From NCBI GenBank assembly GCA_028554755.1, contig JAPTOF010000003.1, positions 5,169,501 through 5,233,500 on the forward strand: DNA of 64,000 bases. The letters are read 5' to 3'. A program made the translations under genes and the position numbers. The notes beneath the pieces were generated by a model, which saw nothing but the letters and a program-made list of their open reading frames with translations, was not told where the DNA came from and did not search any database. The DNA comes from Cordia subcordata (lineage: Eukaryota; Streptophyta; Magnoliopsida; Boraginales; Cordiaceae). How positions within the stretch are numbered: position 1 is the first letter of the stretch; each line of letters begins with the position of its first letter. Of this stretch, positions 33,292-44,957 are shown piece after piece.

Positions 33292-34754
33292 TAAGTTTCT
33301 GCATGAGGGTGTTCGACCTCGTTAATGCTTTCGAGGCTGCATGAGGCTTAGATTAATTATTGAACGGGCTAGAGGAGAAACTTAAAATTTTCGCCCAAAA
33401 TGTAATTTGCACTGTTGTATAGCTTTTCTAGTCTTTTTCTTGTTTATATGATTCAAAGTTTACACGTTATTATATGATAAATTTAAGTTTCAATTACAAA
33501 TACTAATGTACAAAAAGGAGTGAAATAGTAACAAATATAGAGGGGCACTTGGTGTTGAAAATCTTATAGGACGCGTGAAAAGGTGAAGTCAGGTATGTAA
33601 TGTTCTTAAATTTAATTTATACAATAGAGAACCATTCTTGGATATATTGTACTTTTAGAGATTTAAGAATTACTAATTTTTAATTTTTATTCCCATCTAA
33701 AGGGGAATGGGGCAATTTAACAATCTCGTGTTGTGAGAATGTTTTAGATAAAATCAATAGACAAAAATAGACACTTTAGAATAAGAAAATTCTTTTTCTA
33801 CTTTCCCCCCACACTCCACAGTATAAAAAAGAACAAACCAACAAACACATACAAAAAGAATCAAATGTGATATTTTTGTCTTTTAGAGCCAATGGTACTC
33901 TTGAAAATTATTCAAGATTCTCAGAAATATTAGTATAAATTAAATATAATAATATTGACCACATGAATATTCTTTGACAAAAGATCCTAAGATATTATTA
34001 GCATGCCAAATAGTTTTTAAAAAATTCTAAAATGTGATTCTTAAAAATTAAAAAAGTTATTCCGTGAATCAAACACTCCTCTAAAATAACATAATATTAA
34101 AAGCTATTAAAATAAATGAAATGGCATTAAAAGGAATTAGTAAACATTTTTGGAAATGACAACACTTATTCTATTTCGCCTCTCAAATAGGATTATTAAT
34201 GTGCAATCTGAATTTATATATATTATAAAAAGGAGTTTATGCCTAATTTAATTATGCTGCAAATGTCATCATGTCTTTAAATTGTTTCCTGTTTAAAAAG
34301 TTTCCTCCATTAAAATTATTTCCTAAACTAATGAATTTATTTTTCAAAATATACTGGGTATTATTTTTTGTCAATAGTAAATTATTTTCTAAACTAATTT
34401 TTTCACGTAATAAGCAAATAATTATTCTGGTCAAGTTTCATGATATATTAAATAATGTTACATGTCATCCTCTCATGCATATTTTCTTGAATAAAAAGAA
34501 TTCCTCATCAAAATAATTTTTTAATCTAATGATTCTTTTCAATTATATTTTACAGAATAGAATTTATAATTCAAGTTATTATATAAACTTTGTTTACAAA
34601 TTATCTCTTGTAATAAGCTTTTTATTTTGAGTAAGATTGATGTATAGGCATATAATTAATTACTTTTAAAATAAACTTTACTCAAATATAAAAAATACAC
34701 AAATTCAATAAATATTTCTTAATAAAAATTTTGTCATGTGTAGACAAACTACTT

Positions 34755-34821
<67 letters not shown>

Positions 34822-35289
34822 TTTTATAAATATTGTAATTTATGTTATAATGCCACATGTCCTCATTTATTGAGTTTTTTCCTTCAAAAATTTTTCCTCA
34901 TTTCATGCAAATGATAATTAAGCATCAACATTTTAGTTAAGTAATTGACTTTAAAAATATTATATTTTAATTTAATTTTTTTTTATCAAGTAAAAATTAT
35001 TTTCTATTTTTTATTTTTAGATCGTAATCTATGTATATATTGTAGAAACTAATATCCATTATTTTATAAGTAAAATAATCAATATTGGGATCCATGTGTG
35101 GAGTTCAATTTAAATGTAATATTAACATTTCATCCATGAATGACCTTTTGAAACGAACTTTCCAATAAGTTATTTGTTACTATTAGGAATGAACTAAATT
35201 AAAATAAATATCTTATAATACCACGTGTCCTAATTCTTTTCCATTAAATCTTTTCCCCGAAAAATAAGTTAACTCTATTCAATTACTGC
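33292..35289. other. Intergenic, very AT-rich, no gene seen
   Basis: No coding frame with recognisable domain. It contains the (TAA)n tract at 34756-34822. Confidence 0.6.
34756..34822. repeat. (TAA)n microsatellite
   Basis: About 22 uninterrupted trinucleotide units. Confidence 0.95.
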
Positions 35290-35770
35290 AGGAAAGAATG
35301 GCCTTTTCAAGGATGAATAGGATGAACGGATCAATGGAAGACTGGGTTTGTTGTGAATCTTGATGTCTCAACTAGCAACAAAGCCGAGTTAATTGCTTTA
35401 TGGGATGGCTTGCGTTTGGTTGAGTCCCATAATTTGGAGAACCTCATTACCAAGACCGATTCTTTGGTCACGTTTTAGTGAATGATCTACTTTCACGGTT
35501 TAGTCCTCTTAGAACTTTGTTGGAAAATGGTAAAGATATTATAAAACGGGAGAAGGGCATATTTATGAAACATGTTAATTGAGAAGCTAATGGTTATATA
35601 GATTGGCCAGCTAACTATAACCTTGATAAATCCTTTAGTGTTGGAACGATTATTGAGATGCTAGAGCAGTTGAGTTCTCTGCTGTAAAAGGATGAAGAGA
35701 GAGTATTCTTTCTATAAAGATTATCACATAACCGGCTTTAGGCCTCTTTTGTAACCAAAAAAAAAAAAAA
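35290..35770 (+). pseudogene. LINE 3' end with RNase H and poly-A
   Basis: A frame near 35365-35478 reads NKAELIALWDGLRLVESHNL and then ENLITKTDSLV. This is the E and D blocks of the RVT_3 RNase H domain. A later frame has IFMKHVN, a stop, EANGYIDWPAN. A 14-base A run at 35757-35770 ends the copy. Stops break it; its 5' part is missing. Confidence 0.8.
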
Positions 35771-36086
35771 CAAAAATGCATGATCGTAATTTGATAGTTC
35801 TACTTATACAAATTCTAGAGCTATTGTTTTTAACCCTTCCCCCCTTCTCCCTCTCACCCAACCCTCAGTACCTTATGAGATTTGAACCCAGGATCTCACT
35901 GTTGAGAGAGATAATCTCAATCACTTAAACTATCTATAATCCCAATTCTATAGATTTCAATTCAAATTGTTACGTATTACCCATTATATATCTAATAAAA
36001 TTTTTATTTATATTTTAATTATTATAAATAAAATTTTACCATATAAAATATTGGATCGATTAAAAAATTATTTTAAAAATAATAAA
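35771..36086. other. Intergenic, repeat-like, no gene seen
   Basis: Contains a TTTGAACCCAGGATCTCACT stretch often seen in plant repeats. No ends could be set. Confidence 0.4.
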
Positions 36087-37479
36087 TGTTGCCCAAACAA
36101 TGAATCCAAGAGGGGGGTGAATTGGATTAATGGCACAAATAATCACTAAAAACTCTTTGCAAGTAATTTAAGCAATCAATCATACAAGATGTAGAAATAG
36201 CAATTAATAACATTTGAATGTACAGAGTTTAAGGGATAAAAAGATCAAATGCAATCATCTATAGTGGTTCGAACTCTCGAAGGTTTTGTCCACTACTTAA
36301 GGTCTCTCTTAGGGTTTCGGTAACTTCACTACTAAATTGACTTCTTGCTTAGTACGTTATAAAAGCGTAGAACAACAATCACAACCTTTGCTTCACTATA
36401 AGGGCCACAAGTATTCTCCTAACACTTGAGGATTTTAAACCCTTCACTCTTGATAAGAATGCTCCTCACATTTTATTCTACCCAAAAGCAAAGCATTCAC
36501 CCAATGTAATAGTAAAATTTTTTATTACAACACTTCTCGCGACCAAGAGTACAAGAAGTATTTAAATGTTCATATATTGCTCTAAGTATATAGCCAATTA
36601 TGAGCTCAATCAACTTGATCAATAAATGCTAATGATATGCAATCTGAAGGATAATAAGAAATGAAATAAACTTGCAAAAGAAAAAGCTTTTAGTGCTAAT
36701 TAAAAGCAATGAGGGTTTGGATCAAGTCATATTCTGAGTTAGGAGGTAAAAGATGTATTTATAATGCTAAAAAGTAATTTTTCCAACAGTCAAATTTGAA
36801 GATCACATAAAAGGGCTACGGATTGACTCTTCCAGTCAACCCCTGAGATTAGCTGGTACTTCCAATGAGCAAAGAGTGCTAGTCGGTTGACACTACCAGT
36901 TGATCGCCTGGCTCAGCCAGCAGGGGAAAATAGCATTCTGTTTATGCATGTTGACTGAGCTGGTTGATTGGCTATCTCAGCTAATAGCTGCAGAAAAGGC
37001 TAAAAAAGCTATAACTACTTTTACAAAAAGTAGCTTTTCTACCTAAAGCAAATAGAAGCATGTTTTCTGCAGTTTTTGGAGGCATAAAGCAACAACTTAC
37101 GCCCATAACATCTTATCTCATTAATTACCAACACAAGCATGCTAGGCATTAAATGCTAAGTTTAAACTCATACTTAACTCAAGATATTTTCAGATTTTAG
37201 GTAAAAGGGTACTATTCAAACATGCAAATGCAAATTCAAGAAGTCCCAAGTCATGCAAGTTGATACACATGCTCAAGTACCTACTATACATAGCTATGAG
37301 CATAATAAGTGCTATTTTACTGCAAGAATGTGAAGTATAATCATGTATATACATATATACAACCACATATATATCTATATGTTAATTTTCAATGCCATAG
37401 GCAATGCTAACACATACTTACTACTCTATATGACATAGCTGTGGACCAAAAACTTATTTTATTGCACGAAAAGTTATGC

Positions 37480-37523
<44 letters not shown>

Positions 37524-37955
37524 TCACATGTACTCACATATGGATAAGGATATAGAGCATATGATGCATAGATAAAGAACAAATATGATGCATACACTTA
37601 GTTAAGGAGAAAAGATGATCTAAAATATGAATCTAAGGATCATGCACAAAACCAATGATTATTCATGCAATGCAAGATAGTAATTTGAGCTCATAATAGT
37701 ACCTATATACTAAAATCAATTTAACAAGATTAAGAAAAGAAGAAAATATACAAGTCTTTAAGCAACTTCATAGCTCTTCAATCTTAAATTTTGATCTATG
37801 CTTCAGTCTCCAATTCTTTATCTTGGTCAAGTGGCTACTTTTCAAAAGATATTCAAAATACTCCAAAGTAGCAATTAATTATGTATATAACATACAACTA
37901 TTACATCATCAAAACTAGATAAAATAATAATAGGTTCAATGATAATCACCCAACA
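36087..37955 (-). mobile_element. Solo LTR, Copia (SIRE-like) family, minus strand
   Basis: On the minus strand it runs from TGTTGGGTG (37955) to GGGCAACA (36087) and matches 14472-16264. The box near its 3' end (plus 36106-36121) is AAGAGGGGGGTGAATT. A TATA-like TTATAAATACATC lies near 36755-36765 on the minus strand, with GTTGAC/GTCAAC motifs upstream of it. No clear 5-bp duplication at the ends. No coding frame. Confidence 0.7.
37483..37520. repeat. (TA)n microsatellite
   Basis: About 19 units inside the solo LTR. The tract is much shorter in the duplicate near 45185-45205. Confidence 0.95.
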
Positions 37956-37977
37956 TAAGAACGGACTAGCCTATCCG

Positions 37978-38090
37978 CCTGTTTAGCTAAGCTTATTTGG
38001 GGTTTATAAGCTGCAAATAGTAAAAAGCATATGGGGAGTTACTTTTTTCTGGGAGCTCATAAGCTGCAAAATAAGCAAAGCCAAAGAGGC
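37978..38090. mobile_element. Small MITE-like element
   Basis: Inverted ends GCCTGTTTAGCTAAGCTTATTT and, from the other side, GCCTCTTTGGCTTTGCTTATTT (only similar). About 110 bp. It is also present in copy B at about 45672-45785. Confidence 0.55.
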
Positions 38091-38205
38091 TCTATATTAA
38101 ATAACGACGAGCTTTGGCCAACCCCACGAGGAAATAAGAAACTTTTCCTTCAACTTATCCTAGTTATTTTTCACATAAGTCCTTTTTATATTTTTGAAAG
38201 GATAC

Positions 38206-39516
38206 TGTAGGTGCAAATATCTTAAGAGGGGGGGGTGAATTAAGATATAAGTACTAATTTTCATTTTAAAAAATTCTCAGAAAATTTACAACTTCTAACA
38301 ATCAATATATCAAACACAATGTAAGCAAAATAAGCAAGTATAAAAATGGAAGTATAGGGAGAGGAGAAACAAATGATTTAAGGTGGTTCAGCCAAACCTA
38401 CATCCACCGCCCAAGGATGCTCCCCTTAGGACTTCAAAAAAAAAAACTCCACTAAGATGCTTCTTCAAATCTTGGTGAAGCACAAACCAAGTTCTTACAA
38501 TCTCTTTGAAGCCCAACTTCAAAGAACCCAAGAGATTCACTCTTTAGGATTTCCCCACACTTTACAAGCTTTAAAGAATAAATCTCACAAAGTTTATAGC
38601 TCTCAAAGTGTGTATATACTCAAGAATTAAGAAAAGATTGAATCTGATATTTTCTTCAAGAAGAAGATGAATAAGCTCTTGAAAGCTCAAATATATTGCA
38701 AGAATGGCTCAAAGATGGATTGTATGATAATAAACAATTTAGTACACTTCAATTGATTGATTAGAATGTGTATTGAATGAGTATTTAAAGAGGGATTTGG
38801 TAGGTCAAGAAGAAATGAATATCTCGGCCAGAACGGTAATAAACGGTTAATGCATTTATTATAGCACCCGTTTAGCCGGTCGACCGGCTGGGACGTCTAG
38901 CTATCCCCTTTCCTTCTCTGACTAGGCCGGACGCCTTAACCGGTCGACCGGCTAAGGGGTTCGGCTTTTTTCTTCATCTTTCTGTTTTGGCTGGGCGACC
39001 CACCCAGGTCAGCTGGTCAACCGGCTGGGGGGTCCGGCCACTCTAGAATGTGAAGTAAAGCCAGAGTTTTGCAAAAATTATTTTAAGTGCAATTTTCACA
39101 ACTCCAAATAATTTTGTAATAATTTGAAAACATATGTTGTGATTTGAAATACCCTAAAAACTCATTTTACCTCTATGTGTGCATTCAAATACATTTGTGC
39201 AAATGTTATATCAAATGTGCAAGACTTGAAAATTTTGCTTTAAACAAGAAAAAGAGAGTTTGAGCTAAGTCCACACAATATATAGGCATTTCATAAAGAG
39301 AGCAAGAAGGAAAATAATATCTGGTACCCCTTATGACTTCTCTTCTCTTCCTTATGCCTTCTCACCTTCTCTTTTTTTCAAATAATGCTTTTTGCACATT
39401 TTCTTCAATCTTTCAAAGCTTCAACTAGAAATCATCTCATTTTCACAAGAAGCTATTTAGTCAAATAATGCATATATTTTCATCATAAAAAATCAATAAT
39501 AAATATTTAGCTAACA
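38206..39516 (-). repeat. 3' LTR of the Copia element (1311 bp)
   Basis: TGTTAGC at 39516 and GCACCTACA at 38206 give TG...CA ends. A CTTTAAATACTC TATA-like box lies near 38785-38795 on the minus strand. Three GTCGAC-type palindromes lie upstream of it (38874-38889, 38938-38953, 39011-39026). Confidence 0.8.
38874..38889. promoter_or_regulatory. 16-bp palindrome AGCCGGTCGACCGGCT in Copia U3
   Basis: A perfect palindrome, about 80-90 bp upstream of the LTR's TATA-like box. The same 16-mer is at 42828-42843 in another LTR family, with near copies elsewhere. Confidence 0.6.
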
Positions 39517-39532
39517 ATCTCCCTTTTTTTGT
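39517..39532 (-). promoter_or_regulatory. Polypurine tract of the Copia element
   Basis: On the minus strand AAAAAAAGGGAGATTG is followed at once by TGTT of the LTR. It is the plus-strand primer site of Copia elements. Confidence 0.7.
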
Positions 39533-39981
39533 TGATGACAAAAATTTTTAAGATATGAGACGAAATTACTCCCCCTTAATATATACGCATTCTTTTAAAA
39601 AGTATATTTTGGGAAAATGCTTCCACTATCAAGTTTAAACTCATGCATATTGAAGACATGCAAATAGCCATATCCAAACAAGTAAACATATCAACAAACC
39701 ATAAAGTATACCATTCAATAGCCAACAACGCATATACCATTCACCATTCAACCAACCAATTCAATCAACTGATCATTTAGCCAAAAACGCATATATATTC
39801 CATTACCATTTACTTCTCCCCCATTGGCATCATTAAAATCAATATAAAGGCAAGAAAATAAATGAAAGTTAAAATTTTATAAGAGAAATAACTTGTTAAC
39901 CAAAGTCAAGAATGTGAAAGTTAACTAAAGCTAAATATTGTTTTCAAGTAGAATGAAAAATGTTTTTCTGAAGTAAGAAAA

Positions 39982-41369
39982 TCAAGGCGCGCGATCATGG
40001 TGATCCTTGAAGTATTCTCTCATGTCTGATCTCATAGAAGCCACTTTTGAATCAATATGTTGCCTCCAAACAGTGAGCTCGTCCCATTGGCTTGTCATGG
40101 TGGCCCTCATTTCGCCCATACCAGTGTTTAATGCCTGCAACTGTGACAGAATCTGAGCCATCAAAGAAGGGTCTTCCTGTTGACCCATTGAGCTAAAACC
40201 AGCACCACTACGAATTTCTCTTCGGCATTGCTCATCAATATGCACTTGCTCCCTAGATTCTCTCATTACTCGCCTAAGAGTAGCCTCCTCAGTATTTTCC
40301 TCTTCTTCAGAAGTACTAACAGCCATGGGTGTTGTTCCTGGCATGCTTATGTCGGGATTACCCTCAATTTTTGGCCCTTCATCTTCTTCTAGTATGATGT
40401 CTACCCCGCCAAGTATATCATCAAGGTTTTGTGCAGTGGGGCCAAAGACAAGATCGGTTAAAGTAGTGCCCTTCTTAGTCCTATGCTTAATTGCAGCTTG
40501 AGTGTTTTAGGGCAAATTTTTTAGGTCTCTCTATTTATGGGCTCCTCATTATACCAGTAAATGCCCATGTAGTTCATATACAACATGTCAAAATTCCAAG
40601 CAAACTCTCTATATGGAGCATTTGACGATATGTTGAAATATGAGAAGATATGCATTAAGGCCATACCAAAACTAGGAGTGGTCGTTTTCCCTCCACCCTT
40701 TCCACTAATATGCAACATATGTTGAAGGATTGGGAAAGGCAAAGCTATCTTCTTTTCCTCCCTAAGGCTATAGTAGATATAAGCATCCATGATCGGAATT
40801 TTTTCATCATTGATATTTCTAGGAAGAATTGCTTCACTCATGATTTTGAAGGCAATCCTTTTATTAATATCAACATCCTTTAATAATGGAAGAATCAACT
40901 CTGGATCCTTAGGTCCTACATCCTTCCACATGTATTCTATAACTTTCCCTGGAATATCAGTCTTCCTGATTCCTTCCGGCCAACCTTAACTATTGTAATG
41001 GCCTTCGCCATCAACAAGTATATGAAATATTTCATGTCAAGTTTCCTCTTTAAGCACAAAATTTACCCTACAGACAGTAGAAGATAATGCAAGTTTTGGA
41101 CTTCTACTATGTATCTCAAGATTTTCATAAAATTCAATTACTAATTTATCTTGCACATCACAATGTAGATGTAGAAATGTAGACCATTTATAAAATAATG
41201 GCAAGATATCGGTGCCAGCAAAATCAGAGTCCACGATATATTTACCATACAAAATCGATTGCTTGCCTTGAATCTTTGATACCGGAGGTGGTGGTGGTGG
41301 AGGAGATTGTGTTCTTGGCGTTTTCCCTTTTCTCCCGCGTGCTTGACCTCTTCCTCTCGGATTCACCAT
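39982..41369 (-). pseudogene. Accessory ORF of the Copia element (envelope position)
   Basis: It starts at ATG 41369 (MVNPRGRGQARGRKGKT) and runs about 460 codons. A basic N-terminus and a run of seven Pro come first. Next is a domain with FAGTDILPLFYKWSTFLHLH and LVIEFYENLEIHSRSPK, which resembles the plant retroelement accessory domain often called putative plant transposon protein. A middle part has IAFKIMSEAILPRNIN. The C-terminus is acidic and helical, with LMAQILSQLQALNTGMGEMR, a likely coiled coil. In-frame TGA (about 41037) and TAA (about 40985) could come from CGA and CAA by C-to-T change. Another stop near 40521 and a frameshift follow. I see no signal peptide or TM helix, so it is not a classic envelope protein. 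Function unknown. Confidence 0.7.
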
Positions 41370-41559
41370 AATTTCGCGTAGTTTTTGCAAGATTAATCGG
41401 TCAAAACTTGGTTTTTTGAAGTGGATAAGCAAATTATATGAAGAATTTTGGAAGAAAACGGTTGAAAATTGAAGAATTTGAGATGGGTTTTGGAGAAATT
41501 TTGGCTAGGGTTTAGAGAAATTGAGTGAATTAAGTGAATTTGGGGTGAAAACCCCCAAT

Positions 41560-41700
41560 TTTTAACCTTGTCCGCGTTCAGCTGGTCGACCAGCTGGTCG
41601 CGGGGGGTTGACCGGCTAGGTCGACCGGTCGGATCAGAGAGCTTATAAAAAATTGCATTTTAGCCGGACGCCTAAGGCCTCAGTTGGTCGACCGGCTGGG
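41560..41700 (-). promoter_or_regulatory. Internal promoter-like region before the accessory ORF
   Basis: It lies between RNase H and the accessory ORF. It holds AGCTGGTCGACCAGCT (41580-41595, perfect palindrome), GGTTGACCGG (about 41606), GGTCGACCGGTCGG (about 41619) and TTGGTCGACCGGCT (about 41683). The phrase GCCGGACGCCTA (41663) matches one in the 3' LTR (38926). Downstream is a pyrimidine-rich AAACCCTAGCC leader up to ATG 41369. This resembles the LTR U3 region. Promoter function is inferred. Confidence 0.45.
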
Positions 41701-41814
41701 TCAGAAAGTACACAAATTACTTATTTTTCATACACAAGCCACATAAACATATATATATGCAATTTACCACATTTTATCATTCCAATCTCTCTCTTAATAT
41801 TGCAAAATTGATCC

Positions 41815-42540
41815 TCATGCAAAGGTAGTGAAAATATCAACAACTTGATGTAAACTATCAACAAATTCAAGTATTATATCACCTTTTTGTACATGATCTC
41901 TAATGAAATGGTGCCTAATCTCAATATGCTTAGTTCTTGAATATTGAATTAGGTTTTTAGTGAGATTAATTGCACTAGTATTATCACAATATATAGGAAC
42001 ATGATCATACTTCAATCCATAATCAAATAAATTTTGTTTCATCAACAAAATTTGAGCCACACAACTATCAGCTGCAATATATTCAGCTTCGGTAATAGAA
42101 ATAGTAACACTATTTTGTTTCCTACAAGACGAAGATACTAAGGAATGTCCTAGGAATTGGCATGTTCAACTAGTGCTCTTACGATCTATTTTGCAACCAG
42201 CATAGTCCGCATCAAAAAAATCACATAGATCAAATGACGTTTCTTTTGCATACCAAAGCCCTAGATCAATTGTTCCCTTAAGATATCTAATGATTCTTTT
42301 TACAGCTATTAAGTGAGTTTCCTAAGGATTAGATTGAAATCTAGCACATAAGCACACTGCAAACATGATATCAGGTCTAGAGGCAGTTAAATATAATAGG
42401 CTACCGATAATACCTCTATATTCCTTCTCGTCTACTGATTTACCCTTCTCATCCTTATCTAGTTTTGTTGAGGGGCTCATGGGAGTTCCAATCTCCTTTG
42501 CATCTTTAAGTCCAAATTTCTTGATAATTTCCTTGGTGTA
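41815..42540 (-). pseudogene. Copia RT end and RNase H, broken
   Basis: Minus-strand frames give the end of Copia RT (KEYRGIIGSLLYLTASRPD near 42420-42365) and RNase H. 42060-41815 reads VPIYCDNTSAINLTKN and then RTKHIEIRHHFIRDHVQKG, the D and H blocks of the Copia RNase H. It would degrade RNA in the RNA-DNA hybrid. Stops near 42160 and 42320 break it. It continues the frame cut at 42541 by the inserted LTR. Confidence 0.88.
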
Positions 42541-44032
42541 TGATGTGTGTCATTTGTGCATGTTTGCATCTAGTTTTTGCATGCATATTTAAGGGTGTTT
42601 AGAGTATAATTAAGTGCGCTTAGTATAAAGTTTATGCATATTTGTTAATATTTGTACATAATGTATTTAGGTGCATAAATACTATACTAAGTGTTATATT
42701 CCATGATTTAGGAGTGTTTTGGAAGGGTTCAAGCTTATGCGAGGAAGAAATGAACTAACGGATGAAGACCGGAAGAAAAGAAATAAAGAAGAGATCATTC
42801 TGATCCAGCTGGTCGACTTAGAAGAAGAGCCGGTCGACCGGCTAGGTCGACCGGCTGTGCGCTGAAGAAATCCATAAAAAGCTCGTTTCAGCTCATTTTC
42901 AGGGGAGGAACTTTTATTTCTTAAATCCTAAAAAACCCTAACCCTTTGCCCACTTCACAAAACACCCTAAACCACCATCTAAACCCCACACCAAGCTAGG
43001 ATTGAAGCATTAAACAAAGATTTGAAGGATTTGTACGGATTTGGAAGCAAGAATTTAGGGAAGTTCTTCTTGTTCTTTCTCTATTTCTTGTCAATATGTT
43101 GTTAGATTAGGCTAGATTTAGGGTTGATTGTTGCTGTATATTAGATTAGGGCTTTGAATAATGGATTTTTGTAGATCTTTGGCTCTTAATACATGTTTAT
43201 TTACATAAATTTATGGCATGATTCAATATGTCTATGTATTGGAAATCAAACATGTCTATGTGTTTGTTAAAATGCCTAAGTGAATATGCATGTGTTATTT
43301 GTGCTTAAAATGCTCTTATCTACTTATTTGGGTGATGTAATTGTGCTTAATCTCATGGCTTTGCTTAGTAGAGTAGGCTTTAGCTTTAAATCCAGCTAAT
43401 AGGTTACATGCTTTGCTTAGTCGAGTTTAGGTGCTAGTCCTTGGCTTTAAATCCGGCCAAGCGGATAAGTTAACCTAGACTAGAGTATCCCTCACTCACG
43501 TTAGTGTTGGTTAATCGAGCTTTAATATCACGTAGTGTTTAGGTGCTAGTCCTTGGCTTTAAATCCAGCCAAGAGGATAAGTTCTAAGCATGGATTGCGT
43601 AGGCTAGGAGGGATTGGCCCTTAGCTTTAAATCCAGCTTACGGGTTGAACCACTAGTATTGGTTAAGAGAGCCCCCGATCAACACAACGGTAATAGAAGT
43701 CCCGAGCCTTAGATAGACCTCATTCGTTATCATAGCCCAAGTCTAGCGCAATGCAATCACCCTAGGCCCCCTTCTTCTTTATTAGTGTTTCATTCCTTAG
43801 TTTGGCTCCTTTAAGTTCCTCCATAGATTAGTTTTTATTTTCTTTTTTCCGAGCTCCCTTCCATCCTAAGGTAAGTACACACACGCACGTAGCTAGTTTA
43901 AGGCACCCAAGCACATAGAGACTAAACTAAGGTAGCCTCTCTGTGGATTCGACCCTGCACTTGCACACACTGTACTACACACGTCCTGTGCACTTGCGGG
44001 CTATTTAGGCTTGTGCTCAAATAGCGGTATCA
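42541..44032 (+). mobile_element. Solo long LTR inserted in Copia RT (1492 bp)
   Basis: The ends are TGATGTGTG and GGTATCA, with a perfect 5-bp duplication GTGTA on both sides (42536-42540 and 44033-44037). Removing it restores continuity of the RT. It matches 61938-63712 and, inverted, 7921-9707. It has no ORF. GTCGAC palindromes lie at 42807-42855, and a GTGGATTCGACCCTGCAC block lies near the 3' end, as in long Gypsy (Athila/Tat) LTRs. A family name is inference. Confidence 0.9.
42828..42843. promoter_or_regulatory. 16-bp palindrome AGCCGGTCGACCGGCT in solo LTR
   Basis: Identical to the palindrome in the Copia U3 (38874-38889), although the two LTRs are not otherwise similar. A half copy follows at 42844-42855. 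Confidence 0.6.
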
Positions 44033-44037
44033 GTGTA

Positions 44038-44957
44038 TTTGGCTTGATTTATGAAGATCCCCTCTTTTGCTTTTTTGATTTGTAGTCCAAGGAAGAAGGT
44101 TAATTCTCCCATCATGCTCATCTCGAACTCCTTGTGCATACACTTTAAAAAATTCTCACATAAAGAAATATTAGTAGCACCAAAAATTATATCATTCACA
44201 TAGATTTGGACAAGTAGAATGTCATTGTCTTTTCTTTTGATAAATAAGGTTGAATCAAGTTTTCCTCTTTCAAAATTGTTTTCTACCAAAAATCCACTAA
44301 GTCTTTCATACCAAGCTCTAGGAGCTTGCTTTAAACCGTATAAAGCCTTTTCTAGTTTAAAAATATGATTAGGAAAGCAAGAATCTTCAAAATCAGGGGG
44401 TTGTTCAACATAAACTTCTTCTTTAATGAATCCATTTAAAAATGCACTTTTCACATCCATTTGATAAAGCTTAAAGTCCATGTGACATGCAAATGCAAGT
44501 AACATACGAATGGATTCAAATCTAGCTACAGGAGCATAGGTTTCATTGTAATCAATTCCTTCTTCTTGATTGTATACTTGTGCAACTAGTCTAGCCTTAT
44601 TCCTAGTCACTATTCCGGCTTCATCTAGTTTGTTTCTGAATACCCATTTAGTTCCTATTACCGGTCTATCTTTAGGCCTTTCAACTAGCTTCCATACTTT
44701 ATTTCTCTCAAATTGATTAAGTTCTTCTTGCATGGCAATTATCCAATTTTCATCAAGTAGAGCTTCTTTTACATTTTTGGGTTCTATATGAGAGATAAAT
44801 GCATGATGCTCACAAAAAGTACTAATATTACGCCTAGTTCTTACACCTTCATTTGGATCACCAAGAATAAGATCTTGAGGATGGTTTCTTATGAACTTCC
44901 AATTTTTTGGTAGGTCTTCATGAGGTTCTTTTGTTTTAGCATCTTTGTTTGAGCATT
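44038..44957 (-). pseudogene. Copia reverse transcriptase, N-terminal part
   Basis: A long open frame of about 300 codons. The strip LPKNWKFIRNHPQDLILGDP is followed by DENWIIAMQEELNQFERN, TKWVFRNKLDEAG, then YAPVARFESIRMLLAFA, YQMDVKSAFLNG, KALYGLKQAPRAWYERL and FLGLQIKKAKEGIFINQ. These are the standard Copia RT blocks in order. The catalytic YVDD is changed to YVND (VQIYVNDIIFGATN). The frame ends at the inserted solo LTR (its last four residues belong to the insert) and is cut upstream by the duplicated segment. Confidence 0.92.

Larger units (their letters stand above)
37259..38205 (+). repeat. Duplicated segment, copy A (947 bp)
   Basis: Nearly identical to 44958-45901. It covers the last 0.7 kb of the solo LTR plus 250 bp of its flank, and ends exactly where the Copia LTR begins. 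Confidence 0.92.
38206..44957 (-). mobile_element. SIRE-like Copia LTR retrotransposon, 5' truncated
   Basis: On the minus strand the order is RT (44957-44038), a solo-LTR insertion (44032-42541), the end of RT and RNase H (42540-41815), an accessory ORF (41369-39982), a polypurine tract (39532-39517) and the 3' LTR (39516-38206). The 5' LTR, gag, protease and integrase are missing; the element is cut at 44957 by the duplicated segment. Wording such as DLILGDPNEGVRTR just before RT is typical of the SIRE lineage. Stops and a mutated catalytic motif show it is dead. Confidence 0.88.

Noticed and set aside
36260..36290. GGTTCGAACTCTCG, like a tRNA T-loop
   Set aside because: No tRNA arms around it; it is part of the solo LTR.
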